The notes beneath the pieces were generated by a model that was not told the DNA's origin, did no database searches, and worked only from the letters and a program-made list of their open reading frames with translations. A stretch of 64,000 nt of DNA from Maritalea mobilis. GTDB taxonomy: Bacteria > Pseudomonadota > Alphaproteobacteria > Rhizobiales > Devosiaceae. This document shows, one piece after another, positions 9,030 to 17,158 of the stretch. Positions within the stretch are counted from its first letter, which is position 1. Every line of letters begins with the position of its first letter. The position numbers and the translations under genes are program-made. The DNA lies in the NCBI RefSeq assembly GCF_004363175.1, contig NZ_SNYR01000001.1:1054001-1118000 (forward strand). The letters run 5' to 3'.

Positions 9030-9062
9030 AATGGGTGCCCAACTCAGTTGAAGGCACCCATT
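9030..9062. terminator. bidirectional stem-loop between convergent genes
   Basis: AATGGGTGCC at 9030-9039 pairs perfectly with GGCACCCATT at 9053-9062, and the loop contains a further CAAC/GTTG pairing. A-rich sequence lies on the left and a short TTAAAG on the right. It sits between the stops of two converging genes, so it probably ends both transcripts. Confidence 0.65.
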
Positions 9063-9084
9063 AAAGTTGAAAGCACGGCTACTC

Positions 9085-9507
9085 CTAGCGTGCTTTGATC
9101 GGGTCACGCCATGCAATGGCTTTGCTGGCGGGGTAACATCCCACCGCGACCTTCTTAGAATAATTGCCAGAGATAATTTTCACTTGGCCGTTTGAGCATT
9201 TGCCCATCACCACGCCCACATGGTTGCGCATCACCATGATCGAGCCAACTTTGGCAACTTTTGTGTTTTTGCCATATGAAGCAAAATCTCGGGCCCGGAA
9301 AGAGCCGCGCACGTCAAATCCGGCGCGTTTTAGAATTTGGTCCATATAGCACGCACACCATTTTGATGGGCATCCGTTGGGGCGACGCTGCCCCAAATCT
9401 TTTTCCATTAATTTGATCAAAGGCGTAGCCTGAGCTGGCGCTGCCGCAAAAACAGGCAACGCAAGCGCAATCGCGGCGATAGCCGCGCGAATAGTCTTGT
9501 TCATCAT
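9085..9507 (-). CDS. secreted CHAP/NlpC-P60-like protein
   Basis: This 140-residue protein has a clear signal peptide (MMNKT, a hydrophobic core, then A-Q-A near residue 27) and a small papain-like domain. C51 in K-W-C-A-C-Y is the likely nucleophile and H96 in M-R-N-H-V-G-V-V the general base, the arrangement of CHAP amidases/endopeptidases that cut peptidoglycan peptides. Two further cysteines (46 and about 103) could form a disulfide in the periplasm. It is alone on its strand, with a 218-base divergent gap to the oxidase gene. The cleaved bond is not known. Confidence 0.7.
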   Translation of the reverse strand: MMNKTIRAAIAAIALALPVFAAAPAQATPLIKLMEKDLGQRRPNGCPSKWCACYMDQILKRAGFDVRGSFRARDFASYGKNTKVAKVGSIMVMRNHVGVVMGKCSNGQVKIISGNYSKKVAVGCYPASKAIAWRDPIKAR

Positions 9508-9725
9508 GTAGTTTATTCACCAAGCGGGCCAGTGGGCCCCATTTATCCAATCGTTAGTCCAAAGCGCCAACCAGCAGGCGCACACGAGATAAAAGCGCGT
9601 CCGAAACGCGAAAGCCCGCCATGTGCCGCCCGAATGTGTCAAAAATGAGGACCCCTTGACGATGCGCCGCAAAACAGATCGAATGGCTAAAAATACCTTC
9701 CTTTCGCGCAGCAACCGAGGCGTAA

Positions 9726-10898
9726 ATGCAACAATATGATGTGATCGTGGTGGGCCTTGGCGCTATGGGTAGCGCTGCCGCCTATCAATTGGCCAAATCT
9801 GGCGTCAAAGTTTTGGGCTTAGACCGGCATACCCCACCCCATATTCATGGGTCTACCCACGGTGAAAGCCGCCTGACGCGCCAGGCCATTGGCGAAGGGT
9901 TCGCCTATGTGCCCTTTGCCCTGCGGGCGCATGAAATTTGGCGTGAAATCGAGGCAGAAACTGGCGACGAGCTGTTGCACCAAATTGGCGCGGTGATGAT
10001 CTCAAGCGACAAAGCTGCCGAAACCAATGCCAAAAAGGGCTTTCTGGACACAACAGAAGCAGCAGCGCAAAAATTCAATATTGACCATGAAATGCTGTCG
10101 CCCGAAGAGGTGCGCCACCGCTTTCCAAACTATCTGATTGCCGACAGCGAACGCGCCTATTTTGAACCCGGTGCTGGCTATTTGCGGGTCGAACAATGTG
10201 TCGACAACCAATTGAAACTGGCGCAAAAACATGGAGCCGCATTGCACTATGGCACGTTGGTAGAGCAAATTCTGCCCCAGCGTGACGGTACCGTAAAAGT
10301 GCGCACCTCGACTGACGAATATGACGCGGCCAAAGTGATCCTGAGTGCGGGCCCATGGGTCAGATCATTTCTTTCAGAGAAATGGCACAACATTTTTCAG
10401 CCCACCCGCCAAGTGCTGCATTGGCTGGACATTGAGCCCGAACATCAAGCGGCGTGGGAAAACAGCCCTGCATTCGCTTGGCCACATGGCGAAAAACCGG
10501 ATGATTTCTTTTATGGCATGCCCTCTCTGGCGGCAAAGCACCAGTTTAAAATGGCGTCAGAATTTTATGGCGCGCCAACCGCGCCTGAAGAAACCAACCG
10601 CGACGTGTCCAAAGCGGAGCAAGATGCATTCTATGCACGGCATGTTCAAAATCGACTGCTGGGCTTAAACCCAAATGTCGTACGATCCGCCACTTGCCTT
10701 TACACAGCTGCACCCGATGGGCAATTCATCATGGATGATCATCCAGAAATGGAAAATGTTTTCCTTGTTTCTCCCTGCTCCGGCCACGGGTTTAAACATA
10801 GCGCTGCCATCGGCGAAATGCTGGCGCAACTCATGACAAAGGGCGAAACATCTTACGACATTTCGCCCTTCAAATTGTCCCGCTTCGACGTGGCTTAG
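9726..10898 (+). CDS. solA: N-methyl-L-tryptophan / sarcosine oxidase-like flavoenzyme
   Basis: This 390-residue flavoprotein is of the monomeric sarcosine oxidase / N-methyltryptophan oxidase family, which oxidises secondary amino acids to the amine, formaldehyde and H2O2. The FAD-binding motif GLGAMGSAAAYQLA begins at residue 11. H-G-S-T-H-G-E-S-R-L-T-R near residue 45 and C324 in R-S-A-T-C-L-Y-T match the family; this cysteine is the covalent FAD attachment site in characterised members. K-H near the end of the FAD site (GHGFKHS) is also kept. The substrate among N-methyl amino acids cannot be told. Its stop overlaps that of the convergent DUF2177 gene. Confidence 0.82.
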   Translation: MQQYDVIVVGLGAMGSAAAYQLAKSGVKVLGLDRHTPPHIHGSTHGESRLTRQAIGEGFAYVPFALRAHEIWREIEAETGDELLHQIGAVMISSDKAAETNAKKGFLDTTEAAAQKFNIDHEMLSPEEVRHRFPNYLIADSERAYFEPGAGYLRVEQCVDNQLKLAQKHGAALHYGTLVEQILPQRDGTVKVRTSTDEYDAAKVILSAGPWVRSFLSEKWHNIFQPTRQVLHWLDIEPEHQAAWENSPAFAWPHGEKPDDFFYGMPSLAAKHQFKMASEFYGAPTAPEETNRDVSKAEQDAFYARHVQNRLLGLNPNVVRSATCLYTAAPDGQFIMDDHPEMENVFLVSPCSGHGFKHSAAIGEMLAQLMTKGETSYDISPFKLSRFDVA

Positions 10899-11296
10899 CT
10901 GGTAAACATGCGGGTCAGATAGAACCCGGCGGCGGCTGAGGTTGCCGTTAGGGTTGCGCCCCAAATCATATCTACGATGGACACGGTCAAAGACCAGTTT
11001 TTGAGGGTCGCATAGTTGGTCATGTCATACGTGCCGTAAGCGACAAGGCCAAGCAGCGCGCCGGACACAATCGCGGTCATCATCGATCCGGATTTAAGCG
11101 CCGGCAACACGGCAAAATAAACAATGCCGACCACATAAAATAAGTAGAACAGGCCAGCGGCCGTGAAATTCGGGCTTTCAGCCATCAGATGGCTCATGCG
11201 CTCGAAATAAAAATTGCGCGCAACATAGCTGAGCCAGACAAAATCTATGCCCAGAAACACAATCAATGTGGCGACATAAGCGATGATATTGGTCAT
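10895..11296 (-). CDS. DUF2177 family membrane protein
   Basis: This 133-residue protein has four predicted membrane helices and matches DUF2177 (L-G-I-D-F-V-W-L...Y-G-T-Y-D-M-T-N-Y-A-T-L-K-N-W). Function is unknown. A longer frame is open upstream, but GGAG lies at the right distance from the ATG at 11296 and an ECF-type promoter ends 22 bases before it, so the short form is chosen. Divergent placement beside the FAD oxidoreductase/DUF1365 genes, and the similar promoter, put it in the predicted RpoE-ChrR regulon; homologues often travel with these genes in other bacteria. Confidence 0.8.
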   Translation of the reverse strand: MTNIIAYVATLIVFLGIDFVWLSYVARNFYFERMSHLMAESPNFTAAGLFYLFYVVGIVYFAVLPALKSGSMMTAIVSGALLGLVAYGTYDMTNYATLKNWSLTVSIVDMIWGATLTATSAAAGFYLTRMFTS

Positions 11297-11317
11297 ATTG
11301 ATGCTCCTATTGCTAGC

Positions 11318-11346
11318 ACTACGCCGCAAGCGCCAATCTTGGATCA
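11318..11346 (-). promoter_or_regulatory. ECF (RpoE-type) promoter for the DUF2177 gene
   Basis: Read on the minus strand, TGATCC (11346-11341) is followed after 17 bases by CGTAGT (11323-11318), 22 bases before the ATG. TGATCC is the -35 element of RpoE-ChrR (singlet oxygen) promoters in Rhodobacter. It is arranged back to back with the promoter at 11389-11416. Confidence 0.6.
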
Positions 11347-11388
11347 CCAAAACAGGATGAATAAGCAAAATATTCACGCAATCTACAG

Positions 11389-11416
11389 TGATCCATTCAC
11401 GACAGGTCCGCGTTTC
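11389..11416 (+). promoter_or_regulatory. ECF (RpoE-type) promoter for the FAD oxidoreductase-DUF1365 operon
   Basis: TGATCC at 11389-11394 and CGTTTC at 11411-11416 are separated by 16 bases, and the ATG follows 36 bases later. The -35 is identical to that of the divergent promoter, and the -10 and spacing are identical to the candidate rpoE promoter at 15618-15645. Confidence 0.65.
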
Positions 11417-11451
11417 TTCTACAACAGATTTATCAATCGGAACCGGACTTT

Positions 11452-12780
11452 ATGAGTAAGTTGAACATCGCCATTGTTGGCTCAGGAATTTCAGGGCTTA
11501 GTGCGGCTTGGCTTTTATCAAAAAACCACAATGTGACGCTTTACGAAGCCAATGATTATCTTGGTGGCCACTCAAACACAGTGGATGCACCAGTGCCTGA
11601 AGGCAATATTCCGGTTGATACAGGTTTCATCGTTTATAACGAGCCGAATTATCCGAACCTTTCAGCGCTGTTTGATCATTTAAACATTCAGACCAAACAC
11701 ACGGATATGAGTTTTTCCTTCACCATGAATGGTGGAAAATACGAATATTCCGGTTCTGGCCTCAACGGCTTTTTCGGGCAACGCCGCAATGTGGCAAACC
11801 CAACCCATTGGAGCCAATTGAGCGACATTTTGCGCTTTTTCAAAACGGCGCGAGATCGCGTAACCGCCTATGCCAGTGAAATCTCACTTGGCGATTTTTT
11901 GGCACGTGAAGGCTATGACCGTCCGTTTATCGACAACCACATCATCCCCATGGGCGCTGCCATTTGGTCCACAAAAGCCAAGGCGATGATGGACTATCCA
12001 GCGCAGACTTTTATCAATTTCTACCGCAACCACGCTTTGATGAAGGCGATCCAAAAACCAGATTGGCGCACTGTGATCGGCGGCAGCCGCGTTTATGTGC
12101 AACGCTTGATGGAAGAAGCCAATATTGAAGTGCATCTTTCCACCCCGATCAAAAAGATCATGCGGCACCCAAACTATGTGCATATTGAAGATGCCAACGG
12201 CGTGCTGCGCCCCTTTGATCATGTGGTGATGGCCAGCCATGCAGACCAAAGCCTGACCATGCTCGATGATGCGTCATTTGAAGAACAAAATCTGCTGAGC
12301 AAATTCCCCTATCAGGCGAACACAGCTGTGCTGCACACAGATGATGCATGGATGCCCAAGCGCAAGCGCTTATGGTCGTGCTGGAACTATCTCAAACAAA
12401 CCATCAATGGTGAAGATGAACTGTGCGTCACCTATTGGATGAACGAGTTGCAGCATCTTGAAACCAAAACCAATTTGTTTGTGACCCTTAACCCAACAAA
12501 AGAAATTCACCCCAAAGCCGTGATCAAAAGCTTTGATTACATGCATCCGGTGTTTGATAGCGATTCAATCGAAGCGCAAAAGCAATTGTGGGACATTCAG
12601 GGCAAAAACCGCACCTGGTTCTGCGGCGCCTATTTCGGATATGGCTTCCATGAAGATGGCATCCAATCCGGCCTGGCGGTAGCCGAGCAATTGGGCGGCG
12701 AGCAACGCCCATGGAGCGTGGCCAACCCTTCTGGGCGCATTCATGTGCAGCCCATCCACACCCGCGAGGCCGCCGAATGA
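11452..12780 (+). CDS. FAD-dependent amine-oxidase-like oxidoreductase of the ChrR regulon
   Basis: This 442-residue flavoprotein (COG2907 type) begins with the dinucleotide-binding motif AIVGSGISGLSAAWLLS and the glutamate-ended second strand L-Y-E-A. The C-terminal G-A-Y-F-G-Y-G-F-H-E-D-G-I-Q-S-G-L is the second FAD-contact motif of the amine oxidase/phytoene desaturase fold. Homologues belong to the singlet-oxygen regulon of Rhodobacter sphaeroides, where neighbouring functions modify membrane fatty acids; the exact substrate here is inferred at best to be a lipid. It overlaps the DUF1365 gene by 4 bases (ATGA), so the pair is co-translated. Confidence 0.85.
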   Translation: MSKLNIAIVGSGISGLSAAWLLSKNHNVTLYEANDYLGGHSNTVDAPVPEGNIPVDTGFIVYNEPNYPNLSALFDHLNIQTKHTDMSFSFTMNGGKYEYSGSGLNGFFGQRRNVANPTHWSQLSDILRFFKTARDRVTAYASEISLGDFLAREGYDRPFIDNHIIPMGAAIWSTKAKAMMDYPAQTFINFYRNHALMKAIQKPDWRTVIGGSRVYVQRLMEEANIEVHLSTPIKKIMRHPNYVHIEDANGVLRPFDHVVMASHADQSLTMLDDASFEEQNLLSKFPYQANTAVLHTDDAWMPKRKRLWSCWNYLKQTINGEDELCVTYWMNELQHLETKTNLFVTLNPTKEIHPKAVIKSFDYMHPVFDSDSIEAQKQLWDIQGKNRTWFCGAYFGYGFHEDGIQSGLAVAEQLGGEQRPWSVANPSGRIHVQPIHTREAAE

Positions 12781-13565
12781 TGGAAAGCGCAATCTATGAT
12801 GGCGTGGTGACCCACAAACGGCTGCGGCCAGTTAAGCACAAGCTGCGATATGGCGTGTTCAACATGTTTGTGAATGTGGACGATTTAGATCGGACCGCTA
12901 GCCATCTCAGATTGTTCAGCCATAACCGACTGAATTTGGTATCGCTGCATGACAAAGATTTTGGCGATGGCACAGGCAAAGATTTGCCCGGCTATCTGCA
13001 CAATCTGGCGGCACAAGCGGGCGTGACTGGTGATCGGCTGCGCTTTTTCATGCTGGCCTATCCCCGCATTCTAAACTTTGCCTTCAATCCGCTCACCACC
13101 TATTACGGGGTGGAGCGCGGCGAAATCAAAGTGATGATTTATGAAGTGCGCAATACATTTAAGCAGCGCCATACCTATGTGATCCCAGCAGGGGAGCAAA
13201 AAGATGGCGTGGTTTGGCAGGATTGCGACAAGCAATTTTACGTGTCGCCCTTCAACAAGGTTGAAGGCACCTACCGCTTTCATGTCACCAAACCTGGCGC
13301 TGAACTTACTCTAGGCGTGGCGCTGAAGGATAAAGAGGGTGCCCTGCTCAACGCCTTTTTGCGCGGCGAGCAAAAGCCACTTACAGACTTTCAACTGCTC
13401 AAATCCCTCGCCCGCACAGGCTGGATGACCATGAAAGTCGTGTTCGGCATCAATTATGAGGCGTTCAAACTGTGGGTGAAAGGGTTACGGCCGAAGCCTA
13501 AACCTAACGCGCCCAAACGCGCCATCGCGATTTTCAAAAAACCACACAATGTAGACAAAGCTTAG
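12777..13565 (+). CDS. DUF1365 family protein
   Basis: This 262-residue protein matches DUF1365, with the conserved opening S-A-I-Y-D-G-x-V-x-H-x-R, then R-I-L-N-F-A-F-N-P-L-T and a Y-V-S-P-F-N motif. The family lies beside COG2907 flavoproteins and cyclopropane-fatty-acid synthases in many proteobacteria and is believed to act in fatty acid modification. Two adjacent ATGs (12777 and 12780) could start it; both overlap the upstream stop. Unlike the usual arrangement, no cfa/methyltransferase gene follows; the next gene converges. Confidence 0.83.
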   Translation: MMESAIYDGVVTHKRLRPVKHKLRYGVFNMFVNVDDLDRTASHLRLFSHNRLNLVSLHDKDFGDGTGKDLPGYLHNLAAQAGVTGDRLRFFMLAYPRILNFAFNPLTTYYGVERGEIKVMIYEVRNTFKQRHTYVIPAGEQKDGVVWQDCDKQFYVSPFNKVEGTYRFHVTKPGAELTLGVALKDKEGALLNAFLRGEQKPLTDFQLLKSLARTGWMTMKVVFGINYEAFKLWVKGLRPKPKPNAPKRAIAIFKKPHNVDKA

Positions 13566-13566
13566 A

Positions 13567-14319
13567 CTAAATCGACGCTTTGATCCGGCGCATAATGAAC
13601 AGGTAAAGCCAGTTTGGCGCAACCCGCAAAACCTTCATCAGCAAGGTGAAGCCAAACGGGAACGAAATCTCGAACTTGCCCTTGCTTAGCCCTTTATAAA
13701 TGGCATCAGCCGCCTCGTCTGCGGTGATGATACCGGGCATAGGGAACGGATTGTCCTGCGTGAGTGGTGTATCCACAAAACCTGGATTGATGATGCTCAC
13801 GCCAATATTGTGTGGCTCAAGCTCCACCTTCAAAATCTCAGCAAGATTGATCAATGCCGCCTTGGTGGGGCTGTAAGCAATAGAGCGCGGCAAACCACGA
13901 TAACCCGCAACGGATGCGATGATGGATATATGACCCGCTTTACGTGCAATCATCATAGGGATCAGCTTATCAATCGCATTGATGGTGCCGAAATAATTGA
14001 CTTCCATGCCCGTGCGGATTGGCCCCATTTCCATTTGGTCGCTGTCCATAATGCTCCACGCACCGGCGCCCAAAACCACATGGTCAATTGGCGCGCGGTC
14101 CGCCACCATATCAATGGCAGCACCCATCAGCGATTGGTCGGTCACGTCCAACGGGAATGCACGTATATTTTCGCCTTCGGCCTCCAGCTCGTGCAGCTTA
14201 TCTTCTGACCGGGCAGATACGGAAACCAAAGCGCCTTCTGCATCCAGCTTCTTAGCCAAAGCACGGCCAATTCCCGTGCTCGCGCCCGTGATCCAGAAAT
14301 GTTTGCCTTTAAAGGACAT
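13567..14319 (-). CDS. SDR family oxidoreductase, third gene of the rpoE-chrR operon
   Basis: This 250-residue short-chain dehydrogenase has the NAD(P) motif TGASTGIG (residues about 11-18) and the catalytic Y-x-x-x-K in AYSPTKAA, with the family serine in I-I-A-S-V-A. The C-terminal 30 residues are hydrophobic and basic, suggesting membrane association. It follows chrR by 7 bases on the same strand. SDRs are part of the Rhodobacter ChrR regulon too. The substrate is unknown; a lipid-derived carbonyl would fit the context but is inference. Confidence 0.85.
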   Translation of the reverse strand: MSFKGKHFWITGASTGIGRALAKKLDAEGALVSVSARSEDKLHELEAEGENIRAFPLDVTDQSLMGAAIDMVADRAPIDHVVLGAGAWSIMDSDQMEMGPIRTGMEVNYFGTINAIDKLIPMMIARKAGHISIIASVAGYRGLPRSIAYSPTKAALINLAEILKVELEPHNIGVSIINPGFVDTPLTQDNPFPMPGIITADEAADAIYKGLSKGKFEISFPFGFTLLMKVLRVAPNWLYLFIMRRIKASI

Positions 14320-14326
14320 AAATCAC

Positions 14327-14989
14327 CTAAATGCGCACAAAGGGTTGCATCAAGCGAGAGATCAGATCCTTGAACCGCGTTGGGGTCTCAGTCGCCACCA
14401 AACAGATGCAAGCTTCGCCAGGTTCAACAATCGGCTGGTGCTCGATATGCTCATCCAAATCCGCAACATCACCCGGGCCAAACACACCCAGCTTGTCGCG
14501 ATATGCGCCTGACAAAATCAAGGTCATTTCCGCGCCGCCATGCCCATGTTCTGGCACAGCCATGCCCGGCGAAATATTCAGCATATAGAGGAAGGATTCA
14601 CCCTTTTTGCCCATGCGAATTTCATGCTTACGCACACCGGGTGCAACAAGCCGCCAGCTCACATCATCCAGATGCTCGCCAATCAGCTCTCGCAATGGCA
14701 AAGGCACATCGCTGTCAGACTGCGCATTCTTGCGCAGATCAACTTCAATCTGCTCATTTTCGCCTGTGTCCAACCGCGCCATCAATTTCTCAAATGCGTC
14801 CGACGCCACGGGGGCCTCATCCACATGATCCATCATATGGCCACCAATTTCTTCCGCATCACGCACAGCTTGGCGACATTCGTCACACATAGCCAAGTGC
14901 GCAGCGACCACAATGGTGAACGCGCTATCTAAATCGCCACTCGCATAACGCAACAAGGTGGCTTCATCGAGATGGTGTGTCGTTTTCAT
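14327..14989 (-). CDS. chrR: ChrR-type cupin anti-sigma factor
   Basis: This 220-residue zinc-binding anti-sigma factor holds RpoE inactive until singlet oxygen appears. The N-terminal domain has H6, H31, C35 and C38 (H-L-A-M-C-D-E-C), numbered as in the Rhodobacter sphaeroides ChrR zinc site. The C-terminal cupin has H148, H150, E154 and a histidine at 181 or 184, the second metal site. Both sites being intact argues for a working singlet-oxygen sensor. The gene overlaps rpoE by 4 bases, so the sigma factor and its inhibitor are translationally coupled. Confidence 0.92.
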   Translation of the reverse strand: MKTTHHLDEATLLRYASGDLDSAFTIVVAAHLAMCDECRQAVRDAEEIGGHMMDHVDEAPVASDAFEKLMARLDTGENEQIEVDLRKNAQSDSDVPLPLRELIGEHLDDVSWRLVAPGVRKHEIRMGKKGESFLYMLNISPGMAVPEHGHGGAEMTLILSGAYRDKLGVFGPGDVADLDEHIEHQPIVEPGEACICLVATETPTRFKDLISRLMQPFVRI

Positions 14990-15585
14990 CGCACCGCCTC
15001 CAACTTAGATTTCATTTTACCGTAAGCAAGACGCATCCGGGATTTCACGGTGCCCAATGGCAAATCAAGCTTTTCCGCAATTTCGCTTTGCGACATGTCT
15101 TCAATAAATCCCAATTCTATGATCTGCCGCTGTTCTTCAGGCAATTCGGCAAGCGCTTCGCTTACACGTTCTGCTCGCTCGGTTTCGAACATTTCGTCCT
15201 CGCCCGAGGCGACATCACTTTCCAGTTCAATTTCATAAACATCATCATAGGGTCTTGAAGAGGCGCGCCGCAGCAAATCAATTCTTGCATTCCGTGCGAC
15301 GGTGAACACCCAAGCGTTCACAGAACCGCGCTCTGGCGCATAAAGCTTTGCTTTGCGCCACACGGTCATCATCACATCCTGCATCAGGTCTTCTGCCTGA
15401 CTTTCGCTGCTACCGGCCTTTAAAAGCACTGCCTTCACCCGAGGGGCAAAGTAAGAAAACAAAAAGTGAAAGGCGTCTCGATCCTGTTCTTTCGCCACAC
15501 GCACCATGGCTTGCTTCAAAAGCGTTGGATCATCCACCCTATCAGTGTCTTCGTCATTCTGTGCCAAATTCAACGCCGATCGCAT
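14986..15585 (-). CDS. rpoE: ECF sigma factor RpoE (ChrR-controlled, ECF11 type)
   Basis: This 199-residue ECF sigma factor has region 2 (A-E-D-L-M-Q-D-V-M-M-T-V-W-R-K-A, then W-V-F-T-V-A-R-N-A-R-I-D) and region 4 (S-Q-S-E-I-A-E-K-L-D-L-P-L-G-T-V-K-S-R-M) joined by an acidic linker. Pairing with a ChrR-type inhibitor assigns it to the singlet-oxygen group. It starts 33 bases after a promoter candidate resembling its own targets, so positive autoregulation is likely. The predicted targets visible here are the DUF2177 gene and the FAD oxidoreductase operon. Confidence 0.9.
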   Translation of the reverse strand: MRSALNLAQNDEDTDRVDDPTLLKQAMVRVAKEQDRDAFHFLFSYFAPRVKAVLLKAGSSESQAEDLMQDVMMTVWRKAKLYAPERGSVNAWVFTVARNARIDLLRRASSRPYDDVYEIELESDVASGEDEMFETERAERVSEALAELPEEQRQIIELGFIEDMSQSEIAEKLDLPLGTVKSRMRLAYGKMKSKLEAVR

Positions 15586-15617
15586 ATTTGGACCCTTTGT
15601 GACTGTTCTTTGCCTAT

Positions 15618-15645
15618 GAAACGGGGCATTTTGAACTTCGGTTCA
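15618..15645 (-). promoter_or_regulatory. candidate ECF promoter of rpoE-chrR-SDR
   Basis: On the minus strand TGAACC (15645-15640), 16 bases, then CGTTTC (15623-15618) precede the rpoE start by 33 bases. Spacing and -10 equal those at 11389-11416; the -35 differs in one base (TGAACC versus TGATCC). TGAAC-N17-CGTT also resembles EcfG promoters, so general-stress input cannot be excluded. Confidence 0.5.
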
Positions 15646-15699
15646 CTCGCGGGTCAAAAAAATTTAAAGTCTATTGCGGGTGCTATCCCATCGGAAAGC

Positions 15700-16038
15700 T
15701 TAACCGATTAGCGCTGCTTGTACATCCTTTTGCCAACCAAGATATTTTTTCTCCCCATCAATAATAACAGGGCGCTTCATCAAGCTGGCATTCGCCACCA
15801 GCAAATCAAGCGGGTCACCTGCTTTTTCCGCCTCGCTCAAGCCCCGCCAAGTGGTGGACTTTTTATTGACCAACTTGTCTGCACCAAATGTTTCCAGAAA
15901 ATCCGCCAACTGCCCGCGCGACAATGGCTCCTTCTTCACATCATGAAACGCGACCTCACGCCCTTCCGCCTCCAACGCTTTTTGCGCCTTGCGGCAGGTG
16001 TCACAATTCTTCAATCCATAAAGCTTGGTCATCTTCAT
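15700..16038 (-). CDS. ArsC/Spx family thioredoxin-fold protein (YffB-like)
   Basis: This 112-residue protein has an ArsC fold with an N-terminal C-D-T-C at residues about 13-16 (LKNCDTCRKA) and the family tail R-P-V-I-I-D-G. It resembles YffB more than true arsenate reductases, because no arsenic resistance genes are near and YffB-like proteins have this short length. YffB binds glutathione and its reaction is unknown. It shares a 4-base overlap with the P1 peptidase gene, so the two are co-translated. Confidence 0.8.
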   Translation of the reverse strand: MKMTKLYGLKNCDTCRKAQKALEAEGREVAFHDVKKEPLSRGQLADFLETFGADKLVNKKSTTWRGLSEAEKAGDPLDLLVANASLMKRPVIIDGEKKYLGWQKDVQAALIG

Positions 16039-17057
16039 CCCTTTTCAAACATATCGCGCCAACGTGGCAAAACTGAACCGTCATACCCTTTATGGGGTTC
16101 GCCATGCCAAAGCGCGTTTAAAATTGCATTTTCTGTAGCCTCAACACCGGCCATAAAAATCTTATCCATATAACGATCCGCAACCCGCTGCTGGGTCACA
16201 AGCGCATCACATTCTAAGCTACGGGGATTTTGGGTAGAAAAGGCCAAGGCAATATCGCCGCTTTGATGGCCGAAATGGCTGCCCAACCGTCCAAGCGCCG
16301 CGCCAGCGCGGCGTGACAGGCGGGTTAGCTGCAAACTATCCATCGGCAAATCTGTTGCCATCAGAATGATGATTGAACCCTTATCCGCGCTGTCTTCGCC
16401 GCGATAATGAGCCGGACTTTGCCCGAACACGCGCAAGCTGGACCGTTGGCCAAAGTTGGACAGCACAAAAGCGCCCAGTGTGAAATTTTGCCCGTCAAGA
16501 TCAACCAATCGCGATGCGCTGCCAATGCCTCCCGCAAAGCCAAACGTGCACATGCCCGTACCTGCACCTACTGTGCCTTGCGCAAAGTCAGTATCGGCCT
16601 GCCCCATTGCCGTTTCCACCAACGCCTCATCAATGCCCACCCCCTGAATATCATTGACGCGGCCATCATTACATTCGAACACCACCGGGTTCACCGTTGG
16701 TCCCTGTCGTCCAATTTGCGGATTGTGAGCGATAGCATGTTTGATCAAAGCCTGCGCGCCGGTGCCAACCCCGAAAGTGTTGGTGAACAATATTGGCGTT
16801 TCAATCTCGCCCAGTTCCGCCACCTGCACCAGCCCGGCCGATTTGCCAAACCCATTGATCACTGCACAACCAGCAGGCAATTTATGAGCGTAAATATTGT
16901 CTTCCATCGGCAAAAGCGCCGTTACCCCGGTGCGTGCAGTTCCGCGCATATTCTGGGCATTACCGACCTTAACTCCAGCCACATCACAAATGGTATTTTT
17001 AGGCCCGGTGGGCAATTGCCAATAATCTTGTCCATGCTGTTCAAAAGGGCCGTACAT
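16035..17057 (-). CDS. P1 family (DmpA-like) aminopeptidase
   Basis: This 340-residue protein is an N-terminal-nucleophile hydrolase of the DmpA/BapA group, which self-cleaves and then releases D- or L-amino-terminal residues or beta-peptides. The opening T-I-C-D-V-A-G-V-K-V-G, the segment GAGTGMCTFGFAGGIG and the predicted nucleophile S228 in DKGSIIILMATD match the family. No signal peptide is evident, so it should be cytoplasmic. The gene starts at an ATG 102 bases from the divergent threonine aldolase gene. Confidence 0.82.
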   Translation of the reverse strand: MYGPFEQHGQDYWQLPTGPKNTICDVAGVKVGNAQNMRGTARTGVTALLPMEDNIYAHKLPAGCAVINGFGKSAGLVQVAELGEIETPILFTNTFGVGTGAQALIKHAIAHNPQIGRQGPTVNPVVFECNDGRVNDIQGVGIDEALVETAMGQADTDFAQGTVGAGTGMCTFGFAGGIGSASRLVDLDGQNFTLGAFVLSNFGQRSSLRVFGQSPAHYRGEDSADKGSIIILMATDLPMDSLQLTRLSRRAGAALGRLGSHFGHQSGDIALAFSTQNPRSLECDALVTQQRVADRYMDKIFMAGVEATENAILNALWHGEPHKGYDGSVLPRWRDMFEKG

Positions 17058-17158
17058 TCTTCAAATCTTTCGACATATTGGTTGCACCAAAATTAGTGAC
17101 ATGCCACTCTCCGGCTGACTAGCCCCTCATCTTCTTTTCCAAAATAGATTGCACCAAG

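Noticed and set aside
15700-16038. Arsenate reductase
   Set aside because: The protein has the CxxC and short length of YffB/Spx-like relatives and there are no ars genes nearby, so arsenic resistance is not supported.
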